In this document: positions 12,683-24,883 of the stretch, in pieces
Layout: each line of letters opens with the position of its first letter
Position numbering within the stretch: the first letter of the stretch is position 1
NCBI GenBank assembly: GCA_963921795.1
Contig: OY997649.1
Location: 29,996,055-30,060,054, forward strand
Direction of reading: 5' to 3'
DNA: 64,000 nucleotides
From: Nannobrachium achirus
Taxonomy: Eukaryota; Chordata; Actinopteri; Myctophiformes; Myctophidae
The notes under the pieces: model-generated
The model's database searches: none
Told to the model about the DNA's origin: nothing
Seen by the model: the letters and a program-made list of their open reading frames with translations, nothing else
Position numbers and translations under genes: made by a program

Positions 12683-13165
12683 TTGTAATTTTGGAATGAT
12701 AATTGTTGGAGACATGTATATCTTCATTCTTGGGGTTCTCACAATGCCAAAAAAACATGTCTTCAATTTTTCTTTTTGGGTTCAGCATGTGTAATTAGCA
12801 TAATTAGCCAATTAATTGCCAAAACAGTAAATAGCAATAACTTTGCTTCTGGGTAACTTATAAAGGTGATCTAAGAGTCTAAGTCCATGTTTGTGAGGTC
12901 CAGAAACTCATCTGTTACCATTGTGAAGTCATACAACCTTTCCTAATTAGCATAATTAGGATACATTATGCAAAAACGAGGTGAAAATAAGCAAATTGCT
13001 GCATTTCTTTGTTTTAGTCAACTTTGAAAGCTTCTCACAGACTCTAAGATGTATGTTTACAAGTCCAGGAATTATTATTATCCTATACATGAATCATGCA
13101 ACCTTTTGTCTGTGTAATAATTATGTAATAATCACACCGAAACCAGAAATAGCTATATTTCTTTA
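12683..13165. repeat. left long terminal inverted repeat of the 3.2-kb unit
   Basis: Pairs with 15375-15879. Both arms are AT-rich with repeated TAATTAGCATAATTAG-like blocks, and the match has small indels throughout. Confidence 0.8.
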
Positions 13166-13261
13166 TATATCCCTCATATAAAATAAAGAACAATATGAGA
13201 AATGGTCACAGAATTATCAGATTGTTTATACTAATATGTACAGAAAGTTCTGTAAACACAT

Positions 13262-15277
13262 TTAAATAGAAGGGTCTCCATCTTCGTCATCGTCAATCCC
13301 CAACAGTTGTGCCTTGCTTACATTACAACACACCTCTTCATCTTCCCCACACATGCACATCTCGGAGCAGTTCAAATTTTGAGATCGACAAGAACAATGT
13401 GACATGCACTGGGATTTCTTGCAGCCACATTTGATCAGTTGAGTAATGGTGGCTGGAGCTGGGGGATCCCGTGTTGTGACTGGCACCAGATGATCTCCCT
13501 CAGCCTCCCATCCATATTCAGTTGCTGGTGGCATCTGTGGGTTAGGTACGTGGTCCTGATACCATACCATTGCCTGGTAATGGGCACGGGCAATGGCTTG
13601 ATGTAATGCTCTTTGTGTAGGTGGCAGCTTCTCTGCTTATAATTGTTTCTTTGTGAATAACCTCCACCTGAGTTCACCAACATCCACAAGATTTGTACCG
13701 GGCTCGTACAGCTGGCAAACAAATGCTTCAGTCTTTTTTTCTGTGTCAGAACTGAGCTTTTTTGAAGTACTTAGAGTAGCAAATGCAGATACCACCTCCA
13801 CAGGACACCGGTTTAGGGCTTGCCAACAGGTTAACTTTCCCTTTCCAGCAAAATGGCCTGTCTTCTCTCTCGTCTGGTCAGCTCCAGTGAAGGCATGGAA
13901 CCCTGGTAAGACTGAAGTCCTCGTTTCACCCAGTGCCTGCTCTACTGGCTCAAGTGAGATGATACATTTTTGTTTCCCACACCGGTGATGAAATAGGTGT
14001 CCTTGCACAGCTGATTGTACCGTCGGATTGCAAGAACAAAGACATCAGTGTCCGGGGACTCAATGTATAGCTGTGTTGCCCCTCTTTGGACAGCATCCAG
14101 GCTGTGCAGGATTATCCTTGTGTCAGCCTCTTCCTGTGAGCTGTGGAGATGTTTTACATCGATATAGTTTGAGTGGACATCTTGCCTGGACATCTTGCAG
14201 ACAGTCAGCTCATCTTTGGTGTGGATACCTGACAAGAACTGTTTTTCAGACACCTTCCCTATCGGTGTGTTGTCTTCCACATGATAAGTGGTAGGGGGCT
14301 GGCATCGCATACGCGTGGCCTCCTTCAGTGAAGATGCAATATCATAGCGGTCAAATACTACATGGGTCTCACTATGTTCTTTGGTCTTCCTGTCCAGTAT
14401 GGCTATGAAGTGGTCAGCCCACTGGGAACATATCTTGATCCATGATGGCTTTCCCATGGCCTCTACCAATGCCATTCCATCTATGACACTTACACTCTTA
14501 GATGGCAGGGGACAACTGTCAGTGGCAGCACTCTGTGGTTGCTGATCAACACCAATGTCACCAGTCCTCTTCTCATTCTGCAGCTCCTCGAGAATGGTCA
14601 TGAGCTTGCTCTTGTCTGTGTAGGGCCGAAGCTCACCAGTCACTGTGAAGAGAGCATGTGGTTTGGCAGTGAACTCGTGCTGGCCAATGGCTTCTTTGAG
14701 GTTGATCTCTGACCGTGATCGAGCAACAATCAGCATTCGAGCAAACAATGACCTGTCATCCTTCAATTCCACCACCTGGTCAGTGAGCTTGTGTTTCACA
14801 ACTTTTCCTGCACTCTTCCACATCTTCAGTTGAACCTTTTTCATTCTGGCCCAGACACTGACTTCATTTTTGTTAATGCACGCTTTCACAAAAGGAACAT
14901 AGTTCTGCTGGCCAATTTCGTCTTGGCTGCATACATCTTTCTCCACGTGGGGTGGCATCACAACTTTTGTGATGATATTGGGTAGGTCTTTGCCATCATA
15001 TGTTAGAGGATTCAAAGATGACTTGATCACATGCTTCAATCGAAGTACATTCTTTTCCTGCCTTGTCCAGACAGCAATGGACAAGTCATGGTTTTCCTTT
15101 TGTGTAGCTGTTTGTGTGCCAGCCATCTGGCATGCTTCTTCAGCAAGTCTACTCAGCTCTGGTGCGACCAGAGAAGAACCTTTCCCTAGCATTAGCATTC
15201 TGAGTAATGCCCACAAAGCCTCCAGTGACCTTCATGATGCGATTGTGATGTGTCCAAGCAGCATCATTCAGGTGTTT
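13262..15277 (-). pseudogene. XPG/FEN-like nuclease with Cys8 tail, Academ-like transposon protein, broken
   Basis: Minus-strand coding remnant inside a unit with long terminal inverted repeats. In order: a short block with GGFVGITQNANARE (about 15230-15190); a 424-codon open segment; a nuclease block; and a C-terminal cysteine cluster. The open segment carries acidic motifs expected of a PIN/XPG-type nuclease: VIDGMAL, VVFDRYD, SSQEEADTRIILHS, SPDTDVFVLA and, after a frame change, FHAFTGADQ followed by GHFAGKGK. The tail has eight cysteines spaced C-x-C-x4-C-x3-C-x-C-x6-C-x3-C-x-C (about 13430-13350), then an acidic end. Three lesions are visible: a one-base frame change near 15165-15182, a one-base loss in the A run (plus-strand T5) at 13967-13971, and an in-frame TAA at 13637-13639. 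The N-terminal part of the family is absent: a stop lies at 15278-15280. Uncharacterised animal proteins share this architecture. XPG nuclease plus Cys8 finger is the published description of Academ transposons, so that assignment is inference. It is not functional as read. Confidence 0.75.
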
Positions 15278-15374
15278 TCAATAACTATGATTAGCTTTAT
15301 CAGCTGTGATCCCTCACAGCTGAAGCGCAGTTGCTTGACTAATTATGACAAGAATTAATCTATGGATATCCTAA

Positions 15375-15879
15375 CAGAAAAAGAAACAGGTAATTTCCTA
15401 CTTTCAGACTAATTAATAAATCATGTATGCAGATTATACTAATGACAAAAGGTTGCATTTACTTACATCAGGATATGAATTTCTGGACTTGTAAACATAC
15501 TCAATTAGTCAATAAGAGTCTCAGATTATCTCTCCAAAGTCAGCTAAATGTGAAAAATGAAACGATTTCCTGATTTTCAACTCGTTTTTGCATAATTTAA
15601 GCTGATTATGCTAATTATGAAAGGTTGTATGACTTCACAATGGTAACATATGGATTTCTGGACCTCACAAACATGGACTTAGACTCTTAGATCACCTTTA
15701 TAAGTTACCTAGAAGCAAAGTTATTGCCATTTCCCGTTTTTGGCAATTAATTGGCTAATTATGCTAATTACACATGCTAAACCCAAAAAGAAAAATTGAA
15801 GACATGTTTTTTTGGCATTGTGAGAACCCCAAGAATGAAGATATACATGTCTCCAACAATTATCATTCCAAAATTACAA
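15375..15879. repeat. right long terminal inverted repeat of the 3.2-kb unit
   Basis: Inverted partner of 12683-13165. It sits directly upstream of the coding remnant's truncated 5' end, so any promoter of the element would lie here. Confidence 0.8.
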
Positions 15880-15905
15880 CCAGCAGAATCACTTGATTGG
15901 CTCCC

Positions 15906-16330
15906 CCACTATACTAAAGATAATCAGATCATCCATGAGTAGGCTACATTTTTATGTTTTATTTATAAATGTCAGGTTCATGTTGCGCTGCTGTCTCCGT
16001 CTCCGTATGTGCCCAAAAGAACTGATCTACTAAGCTGTCGACATGCCATGACGAAGTACGTTGATAGCTTGGGTGTCTGGTTTTTTGGAGGTACCGGTAG
16101 GTGTGGCACATTACGCGTTGGAAGCTATGCCATTCGTTCACCATTGTATTTTTTAGCCGGTGTGAACAATGCCATCCACTTAGAACAATTTTTAAAACTA
16201 TACTTTTATAGTTATAGTGCTCAGCCTCCCTACGAAGGGCGTTTAAGGGCGTTTCAGGCCGCTCTTGGAAACTGCTGCGTAGGACAGTACTGCGTAGGCT
16301 AAGAAGGATTTCGGAAAGCTTTCAGGAAAC
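15906..16330. other. no gene seen
   Basis: Ordinary-looking sequence downstream of the long-TIR unit, with short GGGCGTTT duplications at 16226-16255. No exon recognised. Confidence 0.4.
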
Positions 16331-16556
16331 GGGTTTGGTTCAACATGACTTCTTCCAGGAGTCTAGTGTTTCCCGAAGCCAGGTAAGAAGACATGTAACG
16401 CTGTGCTCTTGAGAACCATCTTGCTACTAATGAAGATATTGCGTAGGCTACAAAGCCTTCGGGAAACGGTTTGAGGCTACACGCACAACCTCTTAGGCTC
16501 TTACGCATGTGCGTAAGATATGCATAACCTAAAAATCGCTTTGGGAAACCCGGCCA
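16305..16556. repeat. probable MITE with GGGAAACCCGGCC end
   Basis: The right end GCTTTGGGAAACCCGGCC and internal inverted motifs (GCGTAGGCTA, TTTCGGGAAACG) look like a small DNA-element remnant. The left end and target duplication are unclear. Confidence 0.4.
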
Positions 16557-17016
16557 TTGACATGAGTCATGTAGGATCAGCATTGCAAGGCAAGAGTTGA
16601 ACATCGAATTGTAGGCCTAATGTATATACATTTTCAGAGCAACGTCTATGTTCGCATTTGTTGAGAATCAATTTGTGACCTGAATCATCTAAATGGAATG
16701 GAATTGTGGCATACCAAACGATTCAGACCCCTAGAAGCATGCCCTGTTCTAGTTGGATTTCTGTACTTTATACTGCTGCACTTCTCTGAATGTTACAGAT
16801 GGAGAGAGACGGAGAGAGTGGCAGAGAGGGAGAGACATTGCGTTTCAGTAGAACGGGTACTGCGCCTCATTCCTAATTCCTAATGTGAATTAATGCATAA
16901 TAAAATAACGTTTTCCATTTGCAAGCAGTAAATTCTCTTTCCTGTCAATGCTTCACTGCACATTTTCCCTATCCAAATCTAACGTTGTATCCATTGGCCG
17001 CCTGTATTTGCATTGC

Positions 17017-17076
17017 GATAGTACAGTGAAGTAAGACGCTCTTGTGTATAAGAGTGTCTTACTTCACTGTACTATC
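17017..17076. repeat. near-perfect 60-bp hairpin
   Basis: 27-bp arms (GATAGTACAGTGAAGTAAGA...) pair with one mismatch (a G:U pair in RNA) around a 6-base loop GTGTAT. Size and shape resemble a small foldback element or a microRNA-like precursor; no seed family recognised. Confidence 0.75.
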
Positions 17077-17079
17077 ATC

Positions 17080-18140
17080 TATGCTAGCTGCAGTTTTCTG
17101 ATTCTTAGCTGCAACATCCAAAGTGTCAAATAGCATAGGTTTTATATGGCTTCTGGTAAAGCAGTCAGTGTCTTCTAGGGGCATTTTCTTTCTTGAGCTC
17201 AAGCATCCCTTCAAAGCGTTTCGGCTCCATGAGATCATGACTTTCTTTGGGCTTCCAGCTACACCCTCAGTCTGAACTGCTCCAAGCTGGTGTGCCTGGG
17301 TTCATATGTTGTAGCACGAGGCCTAAATATGTAGGGAACACTCACATCTCATGTGTAATTCCCCTTCCCCGGCCTACAGCATAGAGGAAGAATGACAGCA
17401 AAGTGAAAGCATATCCCCCCGCCAAAAAAAGAGTGGAAACTGGACCTGATCCTAATAAAGCTTTGAACAAAGCAGTCTATTACTGCCAAGCAGACCGTGC
17501 ACGGAGGAAGTGCTAAGCATGACAGACACAGTGATGGCTACTGCCTCTCCCATCTCATCCACTCAGACAAACTCTGACCTTCATCATTACACAGCGAGCA
17601 GAACTATCAGGGGACACAGGCAGACTAAAACCCAGCCTTGATTCCACAGCTCCGGATAAATAATAGAGTGGCAGTCACTTCCACAGCCTATGTCCAGCTT
17701 CACACTTTTATTCTGCACCCATCCTGTATTAGTGCTATTTATAATGGTAGCACTGCAAGAATCCACCTGCATGTTTTTATCCTGCATCTCTACTAGGGAT
17801 AAACAGTTCATTGAAAATAACAAACAAAAAAAATCATGATGTCAGGATTCACAATTACAAAATTGTGAATCTTGGCAATTGATACATCTTATTTTGTCTG
17901 CTGTTACAACTTGCCCTTGTCTCGTCACCATTGCACAATGATTAATTAGCAGAACAATATACCACCTATCTTTCCACCCGACAGGCTCAAGGAGGAACAA
18001 TTAAATCACATGACCTCATTGGCTAAAGGCCCTTTGTTTGTACTGTCCACCGGAAACAGACAGCACCGAACGCAATACTGTACTGCCGCAAGTAACTAGT
18101 AGACTGCACCAACTTGCGTCTTGTGCACTTGTGCAATTCG
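17080..18140. other. no gene seen
   Basis: Mixed unique-looking sequence. No exon, RNA gene or clear repeat found. Confidence 0.4.
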
Positions 18141-18147
18141 TGTCACC

Positions 18148-18302
18148 CCAAAAGTCAATAAGAGTTCAATGGACCTTTTTCTGTTTTTTGTAAACCCAAA
18201 ACCCCCAAAGTCTGTTGAGTTCAAAGGACTTTTTCTGCAACTCAAAAACCCCAAAAGTCCATTGAGTTCAATGGAGGAGTGCTAAGGAGGAGTGCTAAGC
18301 TT
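18148..18302. repeat. degenerate tandem repeat with GTTCAATGGAC units
   Basis: Three loose copies of a unit with CCCCAAAAGTC and TTGAGTTCAATGGA, then a 13-bp duplication of GGAGGAGTGCTAA. Confidence 0.6.
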
Positions 18303-18377
18303 GCCCCACTCCGTTAAGAACAGTTATGCAGCATGCCATAGCTACTGCTGTGTGTAATTGGAGAGTCCAAGTCTTTT

Positions 18378-18690
18378 CTTGGTCTACAAGCTCACAACAT
18401 GTCACAACGCGTTGTGAGTTTGTAGATTGGCTATTTTCAAGTAGCCTAGTTATAAAATAGGTCTAAAGTGGTTAATGTATGTTTTATAATATTATTTATA
18501 ATTCATATATCAAAGTAACAAGTAACTAAAGTTTTCAAATAATTGTAGTGGAGTAAAAGTACAATATTTGGATCCGAGATAGAAGTAAAAGTATTGGAAA
18601 TTGGAAATACTCAAGTAAAATACAAATATCTCAAAATTGTACTTAAGGAACGTACTTAAGTAAATGTACTTAAGTACTGTACTGCTGAGA
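18378..18690. repeat. hairpin plus AAGTAC-rich interspersed repeat
   Basis: A GATCTACAAGC-type hairpin (18378-18438) is followed by AAGTA-rich repeat with GATCCGAGAT and TACTTAAGTAAATGTACTT. Nearly the same sequence recurs at 57330-57545. Confidence 0.65.
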
Positions 18691-18719
18691 ACTGTAAGAC
18701 CAGACACCAAATCAATTTA

Positions 18720-18775
18720 ATCTGTCTCTGATGTGCACTTTCTCTGATGTGCACTTTCTCTGATGTGCACTCTCT
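18720..18775. repeat. 19-bp tandem repeat, three copies
   Basis: The unit TCTCTGATGTGCACTT is repeated three times. Confidence 0.8.
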
Positions 18776-18789
18776 CTGACACACTGATA

Positions 18790-19555
18790 CGCTCTCTGAT
18801 ACATGCAAACACATATTAGTAGACTACCAACTGTTCATTACAGAGACGCATAAGCAATGCCATACCATACAGTAAAGAATGAAGCCAAGTTACCTGATAT
18901 AGCAGTAAACAGTATACCTTCCTTTGATGTGAACTGTAAAGAACAATGTTCCATCAATTTAACAGTGTAGGCCTACATATAATGTATGGTCCTCATTCAC
19001 TTTTTAATTTGGATCGCAAGTGCTGTGAAGCCAGCATCCACCATCCTCACTCCCAATTCATCAGGCTTCAGAGATTAAACAGAGTTACTAACATAACTTG
19101 AACTCATTGGATTCATTGGATTCATGTCCTTTCGTTTTAAATTTAAGGAGAGAAGTTCAAAGAGTCTGACCCAGCCCGATCTATTAATTAAACAATTGGT
19201 CAGAGTCTGGCCCTAATCAACTCACAGTGTCGGGTCTTGGTGGGACCTGAACAGCTTGCATGACTCTAGTACGTAAATGTGAGGGAAGATTTAATTGCAT
19301 ATAGCTCTGTCTGTGTCTATATGTATCTGTCTGCAGCTATTGTGAAAAACTGATAAGAATCATATTTCTTGTCCATTCATCCAGCAGGCCATAGATCTCG
19401 ATTCCCAAACATTTTCCAAATCAGTCAATGACAACAATGTCATTTTGGAGAATTAATTTTCACAGAGCAATCCTCAGGGATACCGTGTGTGTATGTATGA
19501 CTATTGGCTGGTGCGATCTGGGTGTGATTTTTGGAGCGGTGAAAGCGCTCCCAAT
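18790..19555. other. no gene seen
   Basis: No exon or repeat recognised. Confidence 0.4.
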
Positions 19556-19559
19556 AGAC

Positions 19560-19632
19560 AGGTATGTCCGTGGGTATGTGGGTGGCTGGGTGGCTGGGTG
19601 GCTGGCTGGCTGGGTGGGTGGCTGGCTGGCCA
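19560..19632. repeat. (GGCTGGGT)n tandem tract
   Basis: Imperfect GGCTGGGTGGCT units on the plus strand. Confidence 0.85.
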
Positions 19633-19689
19633 TGTCCGTAGCCTGGCAATACCTTGAGTGGCCACACACAACACACTAGTTAAAGGAGG

Positions 19690-22050
19690 GGCGCTGTTTT
19701 GTGCAGGCCAGGCACACTCACCACTCACTCACAGGCACAGTTTACTCACTCACTCACATAGGGTACAGCTGCTCAAATTCACCGCTCCACTTCGAACCGA
19801 GGTTTGATTTTTAAAAGGAGGATGGGCAGCAGGAAAGCTGAGATAACACAATGTGACAGAGGTACAAAAATAAACTGTGTGCATGATTAAATCCTAGACC
19901 AATATGGAGTGGCTACGGACATCCCACCCAAAATGATGCCAAAATGTCCACTTGAATAAAAGATATCTCAAAATCTCATGGGTGGATTGCCACAAAACAC
20001 AAAACAGCAAAGCCCCTGAAAGGGGCTAGCAAGGCTTTTAGACTGCATTAATTTAGTGTTAGGGTTTTATTCAAATGCTGATGAAGATTATGATAAAGAT
20101 AATAAAGATTTGATTTAGGGTAACTTCTTTTTTTCTTCTTTTTTTTTTTTACATTTGATGTATCTGCCTTTAATCCAACACCCGACTTCGTTTTACTGTT
20201 ACAAGGTCATGCAGTTCACCTGCTTACGCTTATCTAAGCCTTTCAGAGTGTACCATAATTGTGAACAGCAGGTTCACACAGTGGCTGCCTCAGATCAGGG
20301 ACTGAGGATATTCAGATTGGTGATACTAACTCAGCGAATTTGAGCTTACGAGCCGCTGCACTGATTGCATGCTCAGCTCTTTTGATTAGCTGTAAAAGGC
20401 TGTCTTAATGAAAATCACGTCTTCTACTGTTTTAGCTGTTCCACGCGCAGCCTCGTGCTTGCATCGTAGATGAGCTTATGAATACCGCTTTGGAGAGAAT
20501 GTGTGATGACTTAATACTTTGTGATGGGACTTAAAGGGAAATCCCGCGGGTGTGACCTCAATATTGAATAAGGTCCTATGCAAACAGAACAGTGCAAACA
20601 TCATTGGTGTCCTGGTGCTGCTGTTGTATAACAACTGTATCATCATAATGTAATTATGTAAATGCTAAATCAGAGTATAGTCAATCTCACAAACAATAAC
20701 ATTACACTTGACTCAGAACTTAGAAGCACCTTAACTCAAACTCTGCCCTCAAAATACCCCTTTGTACCCCTTCTCTGCCATGCCCGTAGAACCCGTAAAT
20801 GTAATACAAATTAATTAAAAAACATTTTTTTATCGAAGCGGAACTAAAATAGGCCGGAACTAATGCTCCGTGATCGGTTTCTACACGGACACATTATTGA
20901 GCGGACAACTTAACATTGGAGTCCCTGAACCGGAAGCGGATGTCCGTCCTCTATTTTGGCCCGTTAGCTTTCTGTCTGAACTCCGCGGCTTACAGATGGA
21001 GAACTTATTGATCAATTGAAAAAGTGTCAACGGATTTGAGAAGCTGATGGAATACGCGAACACACGATGCATAGCAGTGTCCGATCACGCACGATGGGAA
21101 CTGGACGAGCGCCCACGTTAACAGGTAGGAGAAGCCGGCAGTGAAAGACATAGAGAAATTAACGGGCTTTACGGCCGTAAACTACGAATGAGTTAATTGC
21201 CAATACGTAACACAAACAGGAATTGGTTCTAGTCAATGAGCAATATAAAATGTAATAGGTTAAGATAAACGAGAATACACACACATCATACATAATTAAT
21301 TATTACCATATTATATATGAGTATATAGTAGAGGTATGTATAATTAATGTTAATGATTTTTTTGTGATCATAGGTTCAGGTCTGGATGGAACCACAAATC
21401 CATCTAATCCTTATAACTCTTGCAATATCCTGCAATAGTCTTCCTTACATGTCTTTCCTAGACCCTCTCCACCCTTTTCTGTCTCCCTCAGCAAAGTCCA
21501 AATGGGAATGTGCTGCACACTCAGCAAAATGTGTTTTGTCAATGAGGAGACGGGCGAGGGTCGAATGACGCAAACAATATCAATATCTCCGTTATTCAAA
21601 ATTTGATATCATAGAAACGAGAAACAGAGCTCCTCATTGTTTGTGGGATTATGCATTCACCATACGCTATCAAATAGCTTCAGCAGCATAATAGCGAATA
21701 GATAATAGGTGAGGAGTTACAGCAATGACATCTTTCTCACAGTAGGTTGACATGCAAGGAAATTGCTGCATATAGCCATTTCCAGGCTCCTTTAGTTTCA
21801 CAGGGTCACAGGGTTGAATGGTTCATTACCCTAACATGTATTAGATCTGGGCTGCCTACTTCCTTTTCATTCTTATTCACTCCCCTAACTATGAGGTTTT
21901 GTGAGGAATATCTAAAACAGAGTCCCTTAGATTGAAATGATCCACTACTCCACTAATAAACTTCTCTGTCTGAACCCTTTCACAAAGAAGCCAACTCTTG
22001 TGTTCTGAAGTGTGAAACTCTTTTGGATTCCAAGTTTCCCATTTAAGGGA
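19690..22050. other. no gene seen
   Basis: Open frames here are short and lack splice sites. Poly-T lies at 20129-20150. Otherwise unremarkable. Confidence 0.4.
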
Positions 22051-22054
22051 GTGG

Positions 22055-22710
22055 TATTTAAAGTCATACTGTGTAACCTTTTCAAATAACTAATTCGCTG
22101 CCACGTGACGATTTTGACAAGTTTTTTTTTTAGTATACGCAGGATGGCGCTGTTTGCTATCCTATGTGTTGACAAATATTTTCTGATTCTGGGGTATGTC
22201 GCCCGATTTGTGCAAAACACATTTTTGGACTACTCTACTACAGATTTTGTCCAAAAATCACGCAAATCGGTACACAGTATCTCTATAGTCATTAAACAAA
22301 ACTGGTCTTTCCGATTTTTCATATTCCATTCCGATTGGCTACGATTGGCTTCCAAAGTTTGCTCCGTATTTAACAAAATGCTTCAAATCACTGCATGTGA
22401 TTTCCGTGAAATTTGGCTACTGTTATCTACTTGGCTACTTTTATCAAAATTTCAAGAAAATCGTTACACATGATCTCTATAGTCATGTAATAAAGCTGGA
22501 TCTGTTTGATTTTTCATATTGACATCTGAAGTTTGCAGTATACATTACTCCCACAAACAAATCGGTACACATTATCTCTAGTAAAGTGATCTACACAAAT
22601 CCATCTAATCTTTCATATTCCATCCTGATTGGCGAATTCCGAACATTGCTGGCCCACAATAACCTACTATACCTGACCTGGCGGAGACCTGTGCTCCGAG
22701 GAGCACTTCT
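22055..22710. repeat. TTAA-type MITE end joined to GGTCGC-family interior
   Basis: Starts TTTAAAGTCATACTGTGTAAC, like the 495-bp TTAA element at 48757. It continues with CAAATCGGTACACAGTAT repeats shared with 10915, 30940-31200 and 60130, and ends CTCCGAGGAGCACTTCTTCT. The right boundary is not clear. Confidence 0.5.
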
Positions 22711-23054
22711 TCTAGTTCAATCTCATTTACAGTATGTCAGTATTTATTTATTTATTTGACTATAAACAGAGGAGAGTGGAATGTATAGTATCTCTGGGTC
22801 TCCAGAGGCTTGTTTTAGAGCTGATCCTCACTGGCTGGCATACTGTAGTAATGTTATGATTAGTACATGACATGTGACTGTGCGTACGTCTGTGCGTGCG
22901 TACATACCTACTTGTATTACTATCCACATGGGGACAAAATATACTGTCATGGATAGCAAAACCAAACAGCGAAAGACTTTTAGAGAGTTTCAGGATAATG
23001 TTAGTAGCATGTAGTAGGTAAGTAGGCATGTGGGAGTTAGGTTTGGGGTTAGGG

Positions 23055-23405
23055 TAAAAAAGAAAATAGACAAAAGGCGCTCGGGCAGAGCAGTGTTAAA
23101 TTACATGCCCATGCAACCCACCAATGCGGAGTCTAGGGGTTAGATTCCACCACGGTGCATCCGGCTTTGTCGAGCGTCTAATATACAAACACAGTTGTCC
23201 CTTGTTCAGGGAAGGGAAGCTTGGCGCGGGGTGGGGGCAGAGGTGATACGTTTTCCTGGTGGGGGCTCCTCACTGGCATGTTAGCCAATAGGATACAACA
23301 GCAGTGACAACACACTGAAATGTGTGTGGGGAGGATTCAATTGGCGTAACGACTTAATTGGGGAGAAAAAGGAGGTAAAAAGCTAAAAAAAAGAAAGAAA
23401 AAGAT
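23055..23405 (+). mobile_element. tRNA-derived SINE-like element
   Basis: Tail features GTGTGTGGGGAGGATTCAAT and TTGGGGAGAAAAAGGAGGTA before an A-rich end, and a head containing GGGTTAGATTCCACC (B-box-like). The arrangement matches a common fish SINE type. Confidence 0.6.
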
Positions 23406-23507
23406 AATCATTACATTTGCTTTTGACGTGACTACATGGATAGTAATGTGTGTGCACTCGCGCACGCATGCCTATGTGCATGCCTGTATATGTCTGCAAT
23501 TTGAGTG

Positions 23508-23511
<4 letters not shown>

Positions 23512-23581
<70 letters not shown>

Positions 23582-23620
23582 GCGTGCGTGTGTGCGTGTG
23601 TGTGCCTGTGCCTGTGTGAC
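23512..23620. repeat. (GT)n microsatellite
   Basis: About 30 GT units followed by TGCGTG and CCTG variants. Confidence 0.95.
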
Positions 23621-24036
23621 TGTGCATGTGAATGCAATCTGTTGTACATCGCCCTAGGAGAAGTCAGGGCAACCAAGCATAAGACTGCAGTCACTTCTCG
23701 TTCAGTCAAGACAGCGCTGTACACCTGTGTGTTCTCCAATAAAATTGCTCCATTTGACGTAGCTCCGCCTTTCTCACAGCAATAAGCTGGCAACACACGG
23801 CACTTCTAATGGAAGCCGACAGTTCTATAAATTGACACCAGAGCAATCCACACGCGCATTTGGCACGTCAACATAAAATGGAATTTCTGTCTGTCTGGAA
23901 AAGGAAGAAATCATGTCAAAGCCAAATGTCTATGCATACTGTATCTGTGACCTTCTGTTAGTGTACATTCTACAATATGACCTTTGCTTATAACTTTAGT
24001 CTAGAGCAATGCAAGTGTTCGCACATGTTTTTTGGG

Positions 24037-24245
24037 CTTTTATGCTTTTATTTGATAGGAGAGATGGGGAGTGGGGGGAGAGATGGGGAGTGGGGGGAGA
24101 GATGGGGAGTGACATGCGGCAAAGGTCGTCCGGATCGGGAATGGAACTGGTGATGAGGCCAGGCATCCATGCCTATGTGTATGTGGCAATGCCTAAGTGG
24201 TATGCGCCTGGACAGGTAGGCCAGCAGGCTCCCCGCAAGTGTTCA
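24037..24245 (-). mobile_element. SINE, minus orientation
   Basis: Read on the minus strand it has a tRNA-like head (CGATCCGGACGACC region) and ends in a T-rich/AAAGC tail. The plus-strand copy at 52300-52465 shares the ACATGCAGCAAAG/CTTTGCTGCATGT and AATAAAGGC parts. It includes a 20-bp tandem (GAGATGGGGAGTGGGG) repeated three times at 24058-24112. Confidence 0.6.
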
Positions 24246-24883
24246 CACTTTAATATTTGTATAATCAAAAAACTAACAAAAAACAGTAACCTCTGCCTCT
24301 AGCAACAACAACAAAAATCGCAAAAAAAAAAAGTCTAAGGAGAAAATGATTGATCTAGCTTAGGTTAAATGGTTCTGTACAATACAGTATTACAGGGGAG
24401 TCCAAAGTGCAATTTCATACGGCCCGCGGCTTCATTCCTAAATTGTATTATAAACGGCCCACCATCAAAAAAATAATATTTTCCCAGAGTATAATTTGTC
24501 AGGATTCCTCCTTGTTGTCTCATTCTGAAAGGGTCAAAGAAAGGCTATTTTATTGTATTTCTTTTACCTTGCATGTCTAGTTAACCAAAGTTTGGACAAC
24601 CCTGCAGTAGTATGTGATGCAATAGCAATGTATGGACTGGGGTTTTCTCATGTAGACATACGAATGGACTGCATTATATATACCGCCTTTGTACAAAAAT
24701 AATGTTTTTTTCACATTCATCCATTAACACACAAATTCACACACTGACGGACGGCAGAGTAAACCATGCAAGGCACCGACCTACTCATTGGGAGCAGTTT
24801 GGGATTCAATGTCTTGCTATGAGAGGCCATCAACACTGGTAACTATAGACTAAGATACCTAATATAATAGGGTGAGTAGTACT

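Larger units (their letters stand above)
12683..15879. mobile_element. 3.2-kb DNA transposon with ~500-bp terminal inverted repeats (Academ-like)
   Basis: The sequence from 12683 to about 13165 is repeated in inverted form from 15879 back to about 15375, at roughly 80-90% identity by eye. Outer ends read TTGTAATTTTGGAATGATAA on the left and its complement on the right. Shared inner blocks include AATTAGCATAATTAG and TGTTTACAAGTCCAG. Patchy similarity continues past the clean ends (about 12671 and 15905), so the true termini and target duplication are uncertain. The only cargo is the broken nuclease gene on the minus strand. A long-TIR unit with this single kind of gene suggests a degenerate or non-autonomous transposon copy. 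Confidence 0.75.

Noticed and set aside
13942-15216. Intact 424-residue gene
   Set aside because: The family continues in other frames on both sides, so this is one segment of a broken gene, and its apparent start codon is TTG.
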